From the NCBI GenBank assembly GCA_014297435.1, contig JACOQA010000002.1:124001-188000 (forward strand): a DNA stretch of 64,000 bases. The letters run 5' to 3'. Below, piece after piece: positions 42,967-51,770 of the stretch. The notes beneath the pieces were generated by a model. It was given only the letters and a program-made list of their open reading frames with translations. It was not told where the DNA came from and ran no database searches. The DNA comes from Candidatus Nanohaloarchaea archaeon (GTDB lineage: Archaea; Nanohalarchaeota; Nanosalinia; Nanosalinales; Nanosalinaceae). A program made the translations under genes and the position numbers. The stretch's first letter is position 1. Each line of letters opens with the position of its first letter.

Positions 42967-44030
42967 GAATACTTTTTATGGAAAGATGGACCTCTGATCC
43001 TAGAGGAGGAACAGAGTCAATAAAAACCCTTTTTGAGGAAGTAAGCAAAGAACACGAAACGAAGTTCATATGGAGAGGCAACAGAAAAACCGAGGAGGGC
43101 GAGGAAGCCGCCAAGCTTTATTCGAACTCTATCAGCCCTTACGTACCTTTGGAAGTTGAGAAATTATTGCTTTTCCTTGAACCTCAACTTACCGGTCTCT
43201 ACGAAAGAATCGACGAATTTGATCCCGATCTGATAGTTACGCAGTCAGAGTCCTCATATATTGCAGTTAAGTACGCTCAGGAAAACGACTGCCGATCATG
43301 CGTGTTCTTGAGAGCATGGGAGCTTCTCTACGCTTCCGAAAAAACTCACGGAGGAAATATGATCGTCTCCAAAATTGCGAACTCGGCTATAAGGCCTTTA
43401 AACAAAAGGCTGGCCGACTATTGCCTCGAGAATGCCGATATTCTTGTAGCTAATAGCAAATATACTGCCGGAGTGTATGAGGATTACATAGAGAGAGATC
43501 CCGAAGTAGTCTATCCCTTTGTTGATCTTGAGAAGTATAGAACGGAGCCTGGCGAAAAGATTCTCCATGTAAATCCCTCGAAGGATAAAGGAATTGATCT
43601 GACTCTTGATGTTGCCGAGGGAATGCCGGAAGAACATTTTATTATCGCTGGAAACCCTAGCAGCGAAATAGCTGAAAGAATAGAGGGTCTTGAAAACGTT
43701 GAATGTCTTGGATATGTAGAGGATATGAAAGAGGCATATTCTCAGACCAAGATTGCATTAGTTCCATCAAAATGGGATGAACCCTTTGGGAGAATACCTA
43801 TTGAAGCAGGAGCTTCCGGTATACCTACGGTAGCCAGCGATCGAGGAGGTTTGCAAGAGTCAGTCGGAGAAAAAGCGCTCCTAGCTCTTAATCAAAAACC
43901 GGAAAGTTACATCGAAAAGATTCGACAAGTAGATGAGAGCTATGAAGAATATTCCGGGAAAGCCAAGAAAAATGCTGAGGAGAAGAAGATAGACCATCAG
44001 ATTAATAGATTTTTGAATTTAATTAGTTGA
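42963..44030 (+). CDS. GT4-family glycosyltransferase, last of the operon
   Basis: A 355-residue GT-B enzyme: FMERWTSDPRGGTESIKTLF is the acceptor loop, VVYPFVDLEKY the linker, and WDEPFGRIPIEAGASGIPT the donor site with E-x7-E. It overlaps the previous gene by four bases. The frame stays open for 43 codons after its TGA, to 44162, without a start codon, which may be a decayed C-terminal extension or chance. Confidence 0.86.
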   Translation: MRILFMERWTSDPRGGTESIKTLFEEVSKEHETKFIWRGNRKTEEGEEAAKLYSNSISPYVPLEVEKLLLFLEPQLTGLYERIDEFDPDLIVTQSESSYIAVKYAQENDCRSCVFLRAWELLYASEKTHGGNMIVSKIANSAIRPLNKRLADYCLENADILVANSKYTAGVYEDYIERDPEVVYPFVDLEKYRTEPGEKILHVNPSKDKGIDLTLDVAEGMPEEHFIIAGNPSSEIAERIEGLENVECLGYVEDMKEAYSQTKIALVPSKWDEPFGRIPIEAGASGIPTVASDRGGLQESVGEKALLALNQKPESYIEKIRQVDESYEEYSGKAKKNAEEKKIDHQINRFLNLIS

Positions 44031-44151
44031 TTCTCATTTTTTAATGAAGTAGAGCAGGCAGAAGAGCTGAGAAAGAAAAAGCAGTTAGAGAGAAATAGGG
44101 GCTTAAAAGCTATTATTCAAGGGCTAAATAGTGTTTCTGAAGGTCGAGGAG

Positions 44152-44922
44152 TTATCTTTTAACCTTTATGTGGTTCTCGCTCTCTCGACTTCCTACATCA
44201 TATAGCTTGAATTCTTTATCTTTCAAGAATTTCTTTAGTTCTGCTTCTGAACCGCCGAACTTCTTGATTCTGTCTCCATGAAGTTCGATGAATAGAGTGT
44301 TTGCGGTTTCTAAGGTTTTTTCTAAACCCTTTAGAACTTCCAGTTCTGCACCTTCTACATCTATCTTGATTACGTCGGGTTGTTCAATTTCATGTTCGCT
44401 GATGAAGTCGTCTCCTTTCCAGGTCTCTGTACTCATATCTCCTTGATTAGATATACTTGCCTCACCTTCTCCTGCTTCTCCTGATTCTTCTTTTAGCATC
44501 ATCTCTGAATTTTGATTCATCAGTGCGACTTCGAAGACTTTACCGTTAATGCTGTTGAGTTCAAAGTTTCTTCTCAGATGCTCTGCGTTTTTCGGGAAGG
44601 GCTCGAAGCCGTAGACTTTGGCTCCTGTTTTACCTGCAAAGCAAGCATGTGTTCCAATATTGGCGCCTATATCATAGAACGTATCAGATTCATCAAGTTC
44701 TTCTATTATGGATTTAATGACAGGTTTTTCGTCTTTGAAGTTCTTTACCCGGTTGTATTCGGTTGGAGAAGTAATGGTGAAGTTACAGGAGATTTCATTT
44801 ATCTCTGTTGTTTTTCTGCCTTTCCGGAGCGTAAACTCTTGCTTCAGAAAAGAAGCTACATATCGTATCTTCCCAGGATTCTTAACAAGTTTCAGTACTT
44901 TTTTAGAATATCTTTTTATCAT
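44152..44922 (-). CDS. FkbM-family SAM-dependent methyltransferase
   Basis: The protein has 256 residues from ATG44922. The start at 45006 is rejected because it runs over the divergent gene that begins at 44943. SAM motif I is FYDIGANIGTHACF, motif II VYGFEPFPKNAEHLRRNF, and IKIDVEGAELEVLKGLE is the FkbM catalytic-site signature. FkbM enzymes O-methylate sugars or small molecules. Inference: methylation of a glycan made by the adjacent operon. The region is AT-richer than the surrounding housekeeping genes. Confidence 0.85.
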   Translation of the reverse strand: MIKRYSKKVLKLVKNPGKIRYVASFLKQEFTLRKGRKTTEINEISCNFTITSPTEYNRVKNFKDEKPVIKSIIEELDESDTFYDIGANIGTHACFAGKTGAKVYGFEPFPKNAEHLRRNFELNSINGKVFEVALMNQNSEMMLKEESGEAGEGEASISNQGDMSTETWKGDDFISEHEIEQPDVIKIDVEGAELEVLKGLEKTLETANTLFIELHGDRIKKFGGSEAELKKFLKDKEFKLYDVGSRESENHIKVKR

Positions 44923-44942
44923 TGGATGATCTCTGATACAAT

Positions 44943-45774
44943 ATGTCGCTTTATTCTTTTTACAAGAAATGGGTCCTTCCGAAAATCGAGACTCGCCGTG
45001 GATCAAATTTCATCTGTCGACATCTAAAGAAGTTGTCTCTAGGCAGTCTGGAGTCTGTTCCAGTATCAGAGAGAGAGAGAAGGGATAGGAGACAAAGAAT
45101 GGGATAATCTGATAATATTGGATGCGTGTCGGCACGATCTTTTCGAGGAGGTTGTAGGGGAATCCGATTACCGTTATTCTCTAGGCTCCAATTCTTCTGA
45201 ATTTGTAGAAAAGAATTTTTCTGAAGGAGATTGGTCTGATACTGTTTATGTGACAGCTAATCCACATTTTCACAAGACTCATTTTGAAAGTTTAACAGGA
45301 AAGAAGGCCGAGGAAGTATTCCATGAAGTTTTTCATACCTATGAGACAGACTGGAATAAAGACGAAAGAACTATTATGCCTGAAGATGTAGCTCGCGATG
45401 CTGAAACTGCAGCAAACCTATTTCCTGATAAGAAACTAATTATACATTTTATGCAGCCGCATTATCCCTTTCTCAATTCCGATTTAGAGGAAAGCGGTAT
45501 CAGAATAGTTGATGGAGAGGGCGGAAAAACTATTTGGGAGAGAGCTGAAAGGGGGGAAATAGATAAGAGAGAAGTGCGGGGTGCTTATAAGAGAAATCTC
45601 GAAATCGTAATGGAGTATGTAAAAGACTTGAATTTAGAAGGGACGACTAGGGTTACTGCTGACCATGCTAACTTGTTTGGAGAAGGAGGAATATATGGTC
45701 ATCCGAAGGAGGCTCACGTTAAGCCCCTACTTAGGGTACCATGGTACGATTTAAAGGCCGCTAGGGCCAATTGA
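44943..45774 (+). pseudogene. DACR-family AP-superfamily protein, frameshifted at an (AG)6 repeat (P1)
   Basis: ATG44943 starts a frame (MSLYSFYKKWVLPKI ... RRGSNFICRHLKKLS) that matches the N-terminal region of the three paralogues at 47841, 48644 and 50921. At the repeat AGAGAGAGAGAGA (45068-45080) the frame shifts: the rest (DKEWDNLIILDACRHD ... LLRVPW) continues in the +1 frame to 45774. Adding one AG unit would join both into one protein of about 277 residues. It has the family's DACRHD, GSNSSEF, FSEGDWSDTVYVTANPHF, HFMQPHYPF and GIYGHP blocks, but TADHANLFGE has Ala for the usual Gly. This is a contingency-locus pattern; assembly error is the alternative. Confidence 0.7.
45068..45080 (+). 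repeat. (AG)6A simple-sequence repeat at the P1 frameshift
   Basis: Thirteen bases of perfect dinucleotide repeat lie at exactly the point where the two coding frames of the P1 gene part. Slipped-strand mispairing by one unit would switch the gene on. At six units it is out of frame; at seven it is in frame. Confidence 0.65.
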
Positions 45775-47056
45775 TGCCTTTTGTGATTCCATCATCTAGT
45801 TTATGTCTAATTTTCCTTCCTTCTATTATCAAAGCTTCATCCATACTCTTTAGGTCCTTTCTGCTTATCTGATTGAATTCTGCCCAGTCTGTCACTATAA
45901 GTGCTGCGTTCGAGTTCTCTATCGCTTTCTGGTAGCTTTCCGTGTACTCGATGTCGGGATGTCTTTCTTTCATGTTCTGGATTGCTTCTGGGTCATAGGC
46001 TTTAACATCAGCTCCTTTCTGTTTTAGTTCGGAGATTATATCGATTGCCGGACTCTGTCTTATATCGTCTGTTCCCGGTTTGAAAGCAAGTCCGAGAATC
46101 GCAACTGTCTTATTTTCAAGGCTGGGATAGTGTTCCTCTAGTAAATCTACGAGCCTGGTTTTCTGTTTCTCATTAACCTCTATAGTGCTCTCCGTTATCT
46201 TTGGGTCAACATTGTTTTTCTCCATGAAGTTGATTAGAGCTCTAACGTCTTTCGGGAAGCAAGATCCGCCGAAACCAGCTCCGGAGTCAAGAAAGCTCCT
46301 CTCTATCCGAGAGTCCATTCCGATTCCGTCTGCAACCTCGTAGACATCAATTCCAAGCTCTTTGCACATGTTTCCGATCTCGTTTATGAAAGATATTTTT
46401 GTTGCGAGTAAAGAGTTCGAGGCATACTTGATAAGCTCTGCAGCCTTTAGAGATGTCCTCATAATTGGAGCTTCGAACCCTTCGTAGACCTTCTCTAAGG
46501 TTTCTCCAGACTTTTCATCTAGCTCGCCAATAACTATTCTATCGGGTTCAAGAAAGTCGTTCAAAGCTGTTCCCTCTCTGAGGAACTCAGGGTTCATACA
46601 GACTCCGAAGTCCTTGCCCACTTTCTTTCCTGAAACTTCTTCGAGTATGGGTATTATCTCTTCCTCGGTGGTTGTCGGTACAACGGTGCTTTTCACGACA
46701 AAGACGTGGTAGCTGTCTTTGTTCTTAATTCCGTGAGCTGCGTCTTTGGTCGCTTGTTTGATGTAGTCGAGATTGATGTCCCCATCATCTTTCATGGGGG
46801 TACCAACAGCTAAAAATGTTATATCAGAGTCTCTTATTGCTTCTTCTGTATTGGTTGTTGCCCTGAGTTTATCTTCCGAAACCATCTTTTCTAGAAGTTC
46901 GGGCAGATCTTCCTCGTAGATCGGACATTCTCCGCTATTAATCTTATCGACTTTCTCTTGGTCGATGTCGATACAGGTCACATCGTGTCCTTTTGAGGCC
47001 AGCCCTGTTCCCGCGGGCAGACCTACGTAGCCGGTTCCGACGATACTTATATCCAT
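45761..47056 (-). CDS. aglM: UDP-glucose/GDP-mannose 6-dehydrogenase family enzyme
   Basis: The protein has 431 residues from ATG47056; the TATA box at 47081-47086 lies 27 bases upstream. It carries out two NAD-dependent oxidations of a sugar nucleotide to a uronic acid. Seen: Rossmann motif VGTGYVGLPAG, lysine in AAELIKYASNSLL, and the catalytic cysteine in GAGFGGSCFPKDV (Cys266 from this start). The C-terminal domain has LGLAFKPGTDDIRQSPA. AglM is the haloarchaeal orthologue for glycan uronates; the exact substrate is not shown by sequence. Its end overlaps the end of the P1 gene by 14 bases. Confidence 0.9.
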   Translation of the reverse strand: MDISIVGTGYVGLPAGTGLASKGHDVTCIDIDQEKVDKINSGECPIYEEDLPELLEKMVSEDKLRATTNTEEAIRDSDITFLAVGTPMKDDGDINLDYIKQATKDAAHGIKNKDSYHVFVVKSTVVPTTTEEEIIPILEEVSGKKVGKDFGVCMNPEFLREGTALNDFLEPDRIVIGELDEKSGETLEKVYEGFEAPIMRTSLKAAELIKYASNSLLATKISFINEIGNMCKELGIDVYEVADGIGMDSRIERSFLDSGAGFGGSCFPKDVRALINFMEKNNVDPKITESTIEVNEKQKTRLVDLLEEHYPSLENKTVAILGLAFKPGTDDIRQSPAIDIISELKQKGADVKAYDPEAIQNMKERHPDIEYTESYQKAIENSNAALIVTDWAEFNQISRKDLKSMDEALIIEGRKIRHKLDDGITKGINWP

Positions 47057-47080
47057 AAACATCAAATTTGAGAACAGCCA

Positions 47081-47086
47081 TTTAAG
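47081..47086. promoter_or_regulatory. Shared TATA-like box between divergent genes 47056 and 47110
   Basis: TTTAAG is centred 27 bases from ATG47056 and 26-27 bases from ATG47110; the two start codons are only 54 bases apart and no second AT box fits. One box apparently serves two leaderless mRNAs for linked sugar-nucleotide enzymes. Confidence 0.5.
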
Positions 47087-47109
47087 CCTCTCGACCGAAA
47101 GTATTCTTA

Positions 47110-47835
47110 ATGAAAGGACTCATACCTGCGGCAGGTAAAGGTACACGGATGAAGCCTTTCACAAAGGCTTACCCTAAAGAGCTTCTGCCTGTTGGTGAAA
47201 AAGCCGTTATTGAACATGCAATAGAAGACCTCAAAAACGCAGGTATAGAGGAAATAGTAATTGTAGTAGGATGGAAGCAACACGCAATCCTTGACTACCT
47301 AGGTTCGGGTAAAGAAATAGGAGTTCAGTTAACTTATGTTGTTCAAGACGATAGAAATGGTCTTGCTGGTGCGGTCAAAGCGGGAGAGCATGTTATCGGT
47401 GATGAAGAATTTGCAGTTATTCTTGGAGACAATTATGTCGACAACAAGAAGTCCATGAAGGATATAGTCAATTTTCATGAAGAAAAAAACATGGATGCCA
47501 CTATAGGAACTTTCAAGCCCGACGATATAACCTCTTATGGGGTTATAGATCCTGGAGAGAACAATATTGTTAAGAGGATGGTTGAGAAACCTTCTAAAGG
47601 GGAGGCGCCTTCAAACATCGCGATCTCCGGAATGTATGTCTTCAAACCCGAAATCTTCAATACCATAGAAAAAATAGGGAGGGGCAAGGGCGACGAATAC
47701 CAGTTAACTGATGCGATTGACAAAATGAGGCAAAACGGTTCAAAAGTTGGCTACAGGAATATAAAGGGATCAAGGATTGATGTGGGGACGCCTGAAAGAC
47801 TGAGAGAGGCAAACAGAGAGTTTGATTTGAGGTAA
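47110..47835 (+). CDS. Sugar-1-phosphate nucleotidyltransferase (RmlA/AglF-like)
   Basis: The 241-residue enzyme couples a nucleoside triphosphate with sugar-1-phosphate. The signature LIPAAGKGTRMKPFTKAYPK (residues 4-23) holds the nucleotide-binding GxGTR and the Lys. Asp in LGDNYVD binds metal, and VEKPSKGEAPSNIAISGMYVF is the sugar-site region. It lacks the C-terminal left-handed helix of GlmU. Divergent from the UDP-sugar dehydrogenase through a shared promoter, it likely supplies the same pathway. Confidence 0.9.
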   Translation: MKGLIPAAGKGTRMKPFTKAYPKELLPVGEKAVIEHAIEDLKNAGIEEIVIVVGWKQHAILDYLGSGKEIGVQLTYVVQDDRNGLAGAVKAGEHVIGDEEFAVILGDNYVDNKKSMKDIVNFHEEKNMDATIGTFKPDDITSYGVIDPGENNIVKRMVEKPSKGEAPSNIAISGMYVFKPEIFNTIEKIGRGKGDEYQLTDAIDKMRQNGSKVGYRNIKGSRIDVGTPERLREANREFDLR

Positions 47836-47840
47836 TCGAT

Positions 47841-48647
47841 ATGAGCGCGGCTTTCGAGATATACAAGTACTATAGATATAAGTTCTATTCAAAGTACAGT
47901 CATCTAAAGGGCGCCACTTTCCTCCACCGTCAACTCAAAACTCTAGCTCAGAAAGGAATCGAGAAGTTTGATGGCAAAAGCGAATCCATTTTCGAAAAGA
48001 ATGACTGGGATAATTTGATTATTCTTGATGCTTGTCGATACGATCTATACAGGGAGGTAAACGGAGAAGTGGAAAAACGCATAACTCTTGGAAGCGACTC
48101 CCGTCAGTTTATAGAGGAAACATTCTCGGAGGGTGATTTCTCTGATGTGGTTTATGTCACCGCGAACCCGCATTTCTCCGCCTCAAACTTCAGAGAAAAC
48201 ATCGGAAGAGATGTCGAGGAAACATTCCACGAGGTATACCATACGTACGAGACGGACTGGAGTGAGGAAAACGGAACGGTGATGCCAGAGGCAGTGGTCA
48301 GGGATGCCAAGAACGCCAAAAAGCTTTTCCCGGATAAGAAACTGATAATTCACTTTATGCAGCCTCATCATCCGTTTGTTAACTTCGATATCGGAGATGA
48401 TACGGTTGAAAGCAATCCGTGGAGTCTTGCGGAGAGAGGGAAGCTTTCTGAGGAAAAGGTCTGGAAAATGTACCGAGACAATCTCGAGTTCGTGATGCCT
48501 TTCGCCGAACAGCTCTCGGAAGAACTTGGTGGAACTACCGTAATAACAGCAGATCACGGAAACCTGTGTGGTGAAAACGGGCTCTACCACCATCCTTACG
48601 GATCCGATGCTAAAGGCTTGAGGGAAGTTCCGTGGGATAAGAGGTGA
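47841..48647 (+). CDS. DACR-family AP-superfamily protein (P2)
   Basis: A 268-residue soluble protein, the most complete copy of the family. A basic helical N-terminus (1-50) precedes a core with the pattern of the alkaline phosphatase/sulfatase superfamily: NLIILDACRYDLY (Asp63 as first metal ligand), TLGSDSRQF (a possible Ser nucleophile), VTANPHF, IIHFMQPHHPF (His176/His177), and TADHGNLCGE (Asp238-His239), then YHHPYG. It has no signal peptide or membrane segment, so it should act in the cytoplasm or bind the inner membrane face. A phospho- or sulfo-transferase on glycan intermediates is inferred. It starts five bases after the nucleotidyltransferase gene. Confidence 0.75.
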   Translation: MSAAFEIYKYYRYKFYSKYSHLKGATFLHRQLKTLAQKGIEKFDGKSESIFEKNDWDNLIILDACRYDLYREVNGEVEKRITLGSDSRQFIEETFSEGDFSDVVYVTANPHFSASNFRENIGRDVEETFHEVYHTYETDWSEENGTVMPEAVVRDAKNAKKLFPDKKLIIHFMQPHHPFVNFDIGDDTVESNPWSLAERGKLSEEKVWKMYRDNLEFVMPFAEQLSEELGGTTVITADHGNLCGENGLYHHPYGSDAKGLREVPWDKR

Positions 48648-49480
48648 AAAGATTGATTTGGACTAAATTGCATCGGATTTATTCTCATTATATTTTTCCC
48701 AAGGTAAAACACATCAGAGGAACCCATAGACTGATGACCGCAATTCTAAGTAGAGCCTGTGATACTTTGCCTAAAGCGGATGAAGAAGCAATTAAGATCG
48801 AGGAAATAAATTATGATAATTTGATAATTCTTGATGCTTGTCGATACGATCTTTATCAACAAGTAACTGGTAAAAAAGATTATAGAATCTCTACGGGAAG
48901 TAGCTCAAGAAACGTTGTTAAGAGGAATTTTTCAGAAGGCGACTGGTCCGATACCGTGATGATAACAGCAAATCCACACTTTAGTGATCGGCTCTTTGAA
49001 GAAATTACAGGAAGAGAATCGGATCAGGTATTTCACACGGTATTCAAATTATTCAACACGGAATGGAGTGAGGAGGAAGGAACTGTTCTTCCTAGGGATA
49101 TGGTAGATACTGCCCTAACTGCAGAAAAATTGTTCCCTGGTAAGAAAAAGATAATATGGTTTATGCAACCTCACTGCCCATTTATTCCTCTAGAATCTGA
49201 GGAATTAGATAATATTGAGGGTTTAGATTCGGAGGAAAATATCTGGGATAAGGCTGAGCGAGGGAAAATCGGAGATGAAATGCTTTGGACAGCTTACCTA
49301 AATAATCTGAAGTACGTGATGAAGGAGGTAGACGAACTAATAGATAAATTGGAAGGCAGAAGCGTAATCACTTCTGATCACGGCAACCTTGTAGGGGAAA
49401 GTGGTCTTTATGGACATCCTTTAGGTCAGGAAACAAAGGTTCTTAGAAAAGTACCTTTTGATGTCAGAGATCAGAATTAA
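48644..49480 (+). CDS. DACR-family AP-superfamily protein (P3)
   Basis: A 278-residue paralogue overlapping P2 by four bases (GTGA). The same blocks occur: NLIILDACRYDLY (Asp64), STGSSSRNVV, FSEGDWSDTVMITANPHF, IIWFMQPHCPF, VITSDHGNLVGESGLYGHP. The His before FMQP found in the other copies is Trp here. It is more AT-rich than P2 and P4, so the copies have different histories despite lying side by side. Confidence 0.73.
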   Translation: MKRLIWTKLHRIYSHYIFPKVKHIRGTHRLMTAILSRACDTLPKADEEAIKIEEINYDNLIILDACRYDLYQQVTGKKDYRISTGSSSRNVVKRNFSEGDWSDTVMITANPHFSDRLFEEITGRESDQVFHTVFKLFNTEWSEEEGTVLPRDMVDTALTAEKLFPGKKKIIWFMQPHCPFIPLESEELDNIEGLDSEENIWDKAERGKIGDEMLWTAYLNNLKYVMKEVDELIDKLEGRSVITSDHGNLVGESGLYGHPLGQETKVLRKVPFDVRDQN

Positions 49481-49505
49481 AACCATCTGAGGTGATTGGA
49501 TTACT

Positions 49506-50924
49506 ATGACAACCTATATTATAGGAATGGATGGGATGGATAAGCAAATTGTAGAAGAGAATATAGAGGAGTTTCCTAATCTGTCCGAATTAACTATAAC
49601 GGGTCTTGAATCGGTAACGCCGCCGATCACAGTCCCTGCATGGGCATGCTCGTTTTCAGGTTTGAATCCGGATAAGCTTGAGACTTTCGACTTCCAGATG
49701 GTTGACGTCAAGACCTATGAGTTCAGCCCGGCGAACCACGAGTTCTTGCAGAAGAAAGGCTTCTGGAACTACTGGAACGACTCCTCAACCATCTTCTCGA
49801 TACCAGGAACCGAGACACCGAAACTTGATGGTTATTCGCTTGGAGGGTTCTTCGACCTCGAGAACCTGGAAACGCATCCTGAAAGCCTGAGAGACGAAAT
49901 CGAAGAGGAGATCGGTGAGATAGAGATCACAAACATGTTCGACCTCAACAGTGAGAAAGAGAGAAGAGAGGCAGCCTATCACAACTTCGAGGTAAGGAAG
50001 AAAATATTCGATCTGTTATTAGAGAAAAACTCTGATGTTTACTTCCCGGTATTCAGACTTCCGGACACCATGATGCACCACACCGATAGTGAGAAGCACA
50101 TGGTCGAATCCTACAGAGAGGTAGATTCATTCGTAGGTGAGCTCAGAGACAAGATGAGCGAAGACGATAACCTGCTAATAGTGTCGGATCACGGCGCTGT
50201 AAAAGCTAAGAGAAGGTTCTTCATCAACACATGGCTCAAGCAAAATGGTTTTGCAAAGCAGAAGGAGGGAGAGGAGAATTCCTTCCTAGATGATTTGGCG
50301 ATGAAGCTGGGCGATATAGGTCAGAGACTTGGATTCAGAGATCTACTCGTAAAGCTAAATAATTTGGCGCAGGAGAAAGCCGGCAAGAACTTCGCACCTA
50401 GAAAGACCAAAGCTCTTGACTCGATGGCCTGGCAGGAGACGGAAGCGTTCTCTTACATGACAGGGGTCTGCGCATACGCAGGAATCTGGATAAACGATGA
50501 ACGTTTCTCGAAGGGAGTAGTTGAAAATACTCAGGAAAAGAAGCAGGAGATCGCATCAGAGCTGGAGAAAAGGAAGGAGGTAAACAAGGTTCGCTTTAGG
50601 GAAGAGGTATACGAGGAAGATATAGAGAAGTTCCCTGACCTTATAGTAGAGTTCTATGAAGACACGAAAGCAGCGTTGGGCTTTCATCCTGAGGTTACAG
50701 CAAGCGTCTCCAGCTATATGCACAGAAAAGAAGGCGTTTTAATGGCGGAAGGATCTAATATAGTCGATTCAGATGAGGAAGCTGAGCTTATCGATTTGGC
50801 GCCGACCTTGCTTCACCTACACGATTACCCTGTTCCGAATCACATGGACGGAGAAGTTCTAGAAATGGTCAAGAAGGGAGATGTGGAGAAAGAGGTGTCG
50901 GAGGTGGCAGGTCTCGATATATGA
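49506..50924 (+). CDS. Type I phosphodiesterase / nucleotide pyrophosphatase family protein
   Basis: A 472-residue AP-superfamily enzyme. Metal ligand Asp9 (IIGMDGMD), nucleophile Thr42 in PPITVPAWACSFSG, LPDTMMHHTD (Asp187, His191/192) and VSDHGA (Asp228-His229) are the canonical metal-site set, so it should be active on phosphodiesters or phosphate monoesters. No signal peptide or membrane segment. Similar archaeal proteins occur in glycan clusters. Its stop overlaps the start of P4 by four bases (ATGA), tying the two AP-type enzymes into one translation unit. Confidence 0.85.
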   Translation: MTTYIIGMDGMDKQIVEENIEEFPNLSELTITGLESVTPPITVPAWACSFSGLNPDKLETFDFQMVDVKTYEFSPANHEFLQKKGFWNYWNDSSTIFSIPGTETPKLDGYSLGGFFDLENLETHPESLRDEIEEEIGEIEITNMFDLNSEKERREAAYHNFEVRKKIFDLLLEKNSDVYFPVFRLPDTMMHHTDSEKHMVESYREVDSFVGELRDKMSEDDNLLIVSDHGAVKAKRRFFINTWLKQNGFAKQKEGEENSFLDDLAMKLGDIGQRLGFRDLLVKLNNLAQEKAGKNFAPRKTKALDSMAWQETEAFSYMTGVCAYAGIWINDERFSKGVVENTQEKKQEIASELEKRKEVNKVRFREEVYEEDIEKFPDLIVEFYEDTKAALGFHPEVTASVSSYMHRKEGVLMAEGSNIVDSDEEAELIDLAPTLLHLHDYPVPNHMDGEVLEMVKKGDVEKEVSEVAGLDI

Positions 50925-51703
50925 TTGCCAAGATCTACAAGTTCTATCACTCGGAGTTCTATGAAAGGTTCAACCATCTAAAGGGAGCGCATTTCCTGAA
51001 CCGGAAGCTTAGCAGTCTGATAGACTTGGAGCTCGAAACAGTAGATGAAGAACCGACTCATATACGTGAGAGGGAGTGGAAGAACCTGATAATACTCGAT
51101 GCACTAAGGTATGATATTTACTCGGAGAAGTTCTCGGAATCTGACAGCATCACAAGCGTAGGGAGCCATTCTCGTGAGTTTATTAAGAACACCTTCTCCG
51201 AAGGAGACTGGTCCGACACTGTGCTCGTGACGGCGAACCCTCATCACTCCCCTGAATGGTTCGAGAACGCTACTGACAGAAAAATCGAAGATACCTTCCA
51301 TGCGATCTACAGGACTTATGAAACGGACTGGTCAAATGAAGGATCAGTCGGAGCTGATAACCTCGTGAGAGATGTGAAGAGCGCTAGGAAACTTTTTCCG
51401 GATAAGAAGATTATTGTTCACTTCATGCAACCTCACGCACCATTAGTCGGTTCCGATAAAGATACAGGTCATATAAGGTCTATGGGTGAGGGATCGAGAG
51501 AAGAGGCCGTTAAAGCTTACAGAGAAAACCTCGACTATGTTTTGGAGTATGTGAACGAACTAATGGAGTTCTTCGATGGTAGAACAGTAGTAACAGGAGA
51601 TCACGGTGAGTTGCTTGGAGAATGCGATTTTTACTTTAGACATTTCTACGGTCTAAACGCGAAACCTGTAAAGCAAGTACCTTGGCATTTAATTAACGAA
51701 TAA
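50921..51703 (+). CDS. DACR-family AP-superfamily protein (P4)
   Basis: A 260-residue member with NLIILDALRYDIY (Asp60; Leu for the usual Cys), SVGSHSREF, FSEGDWSDTVLVTANPHH, IIVHFMQPHAPL and VVTGDHGELLGE. It lacks the GLYGHP block; FRHFYG stands in its place. Its N-terminus (MIAKIYKFYHSEFYERFNH) is the closest match to P2. It is coupled to the phosphodiesterase gene just upstream. Confidence 0.75.
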   Translation: MIAKIYKFYHSEFYERFNHLKGAHFLNRKLSSLIDLELETVDEEPTHIREREWKNLIILDALRYDIYSEKFSESDSITSVGSHSREFIKNTFSEGDWSDTVLVTANPHHSPEWFENATDRKIEDTFHAIYRTYETDWSNEGSVGADNLVRDVKSARKLFPDKKIIVHFMQPHAPLVGSDKDTGHIRSMGEGSREEAVKAYRENLDYVLEYVNELMEFFDGRTVVTGDHGELLGECDFYFRHFYGLNAKPVKQVPWHLINE

Positions 51704-51770
51704 CTTTTGCCTTTGGACAGGAAGCACACCTTATTAAACTGCTTCAACATCAAGTCAAACGTGAGCGATT

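Noticed and set aside
44923..45006. Upstream start of the FkbM methyltransferase
   Set aside because: It overlaps the N-terminus of the divergent P1 gene, and the extra residues are not family-like; ATG44922 is preferred.
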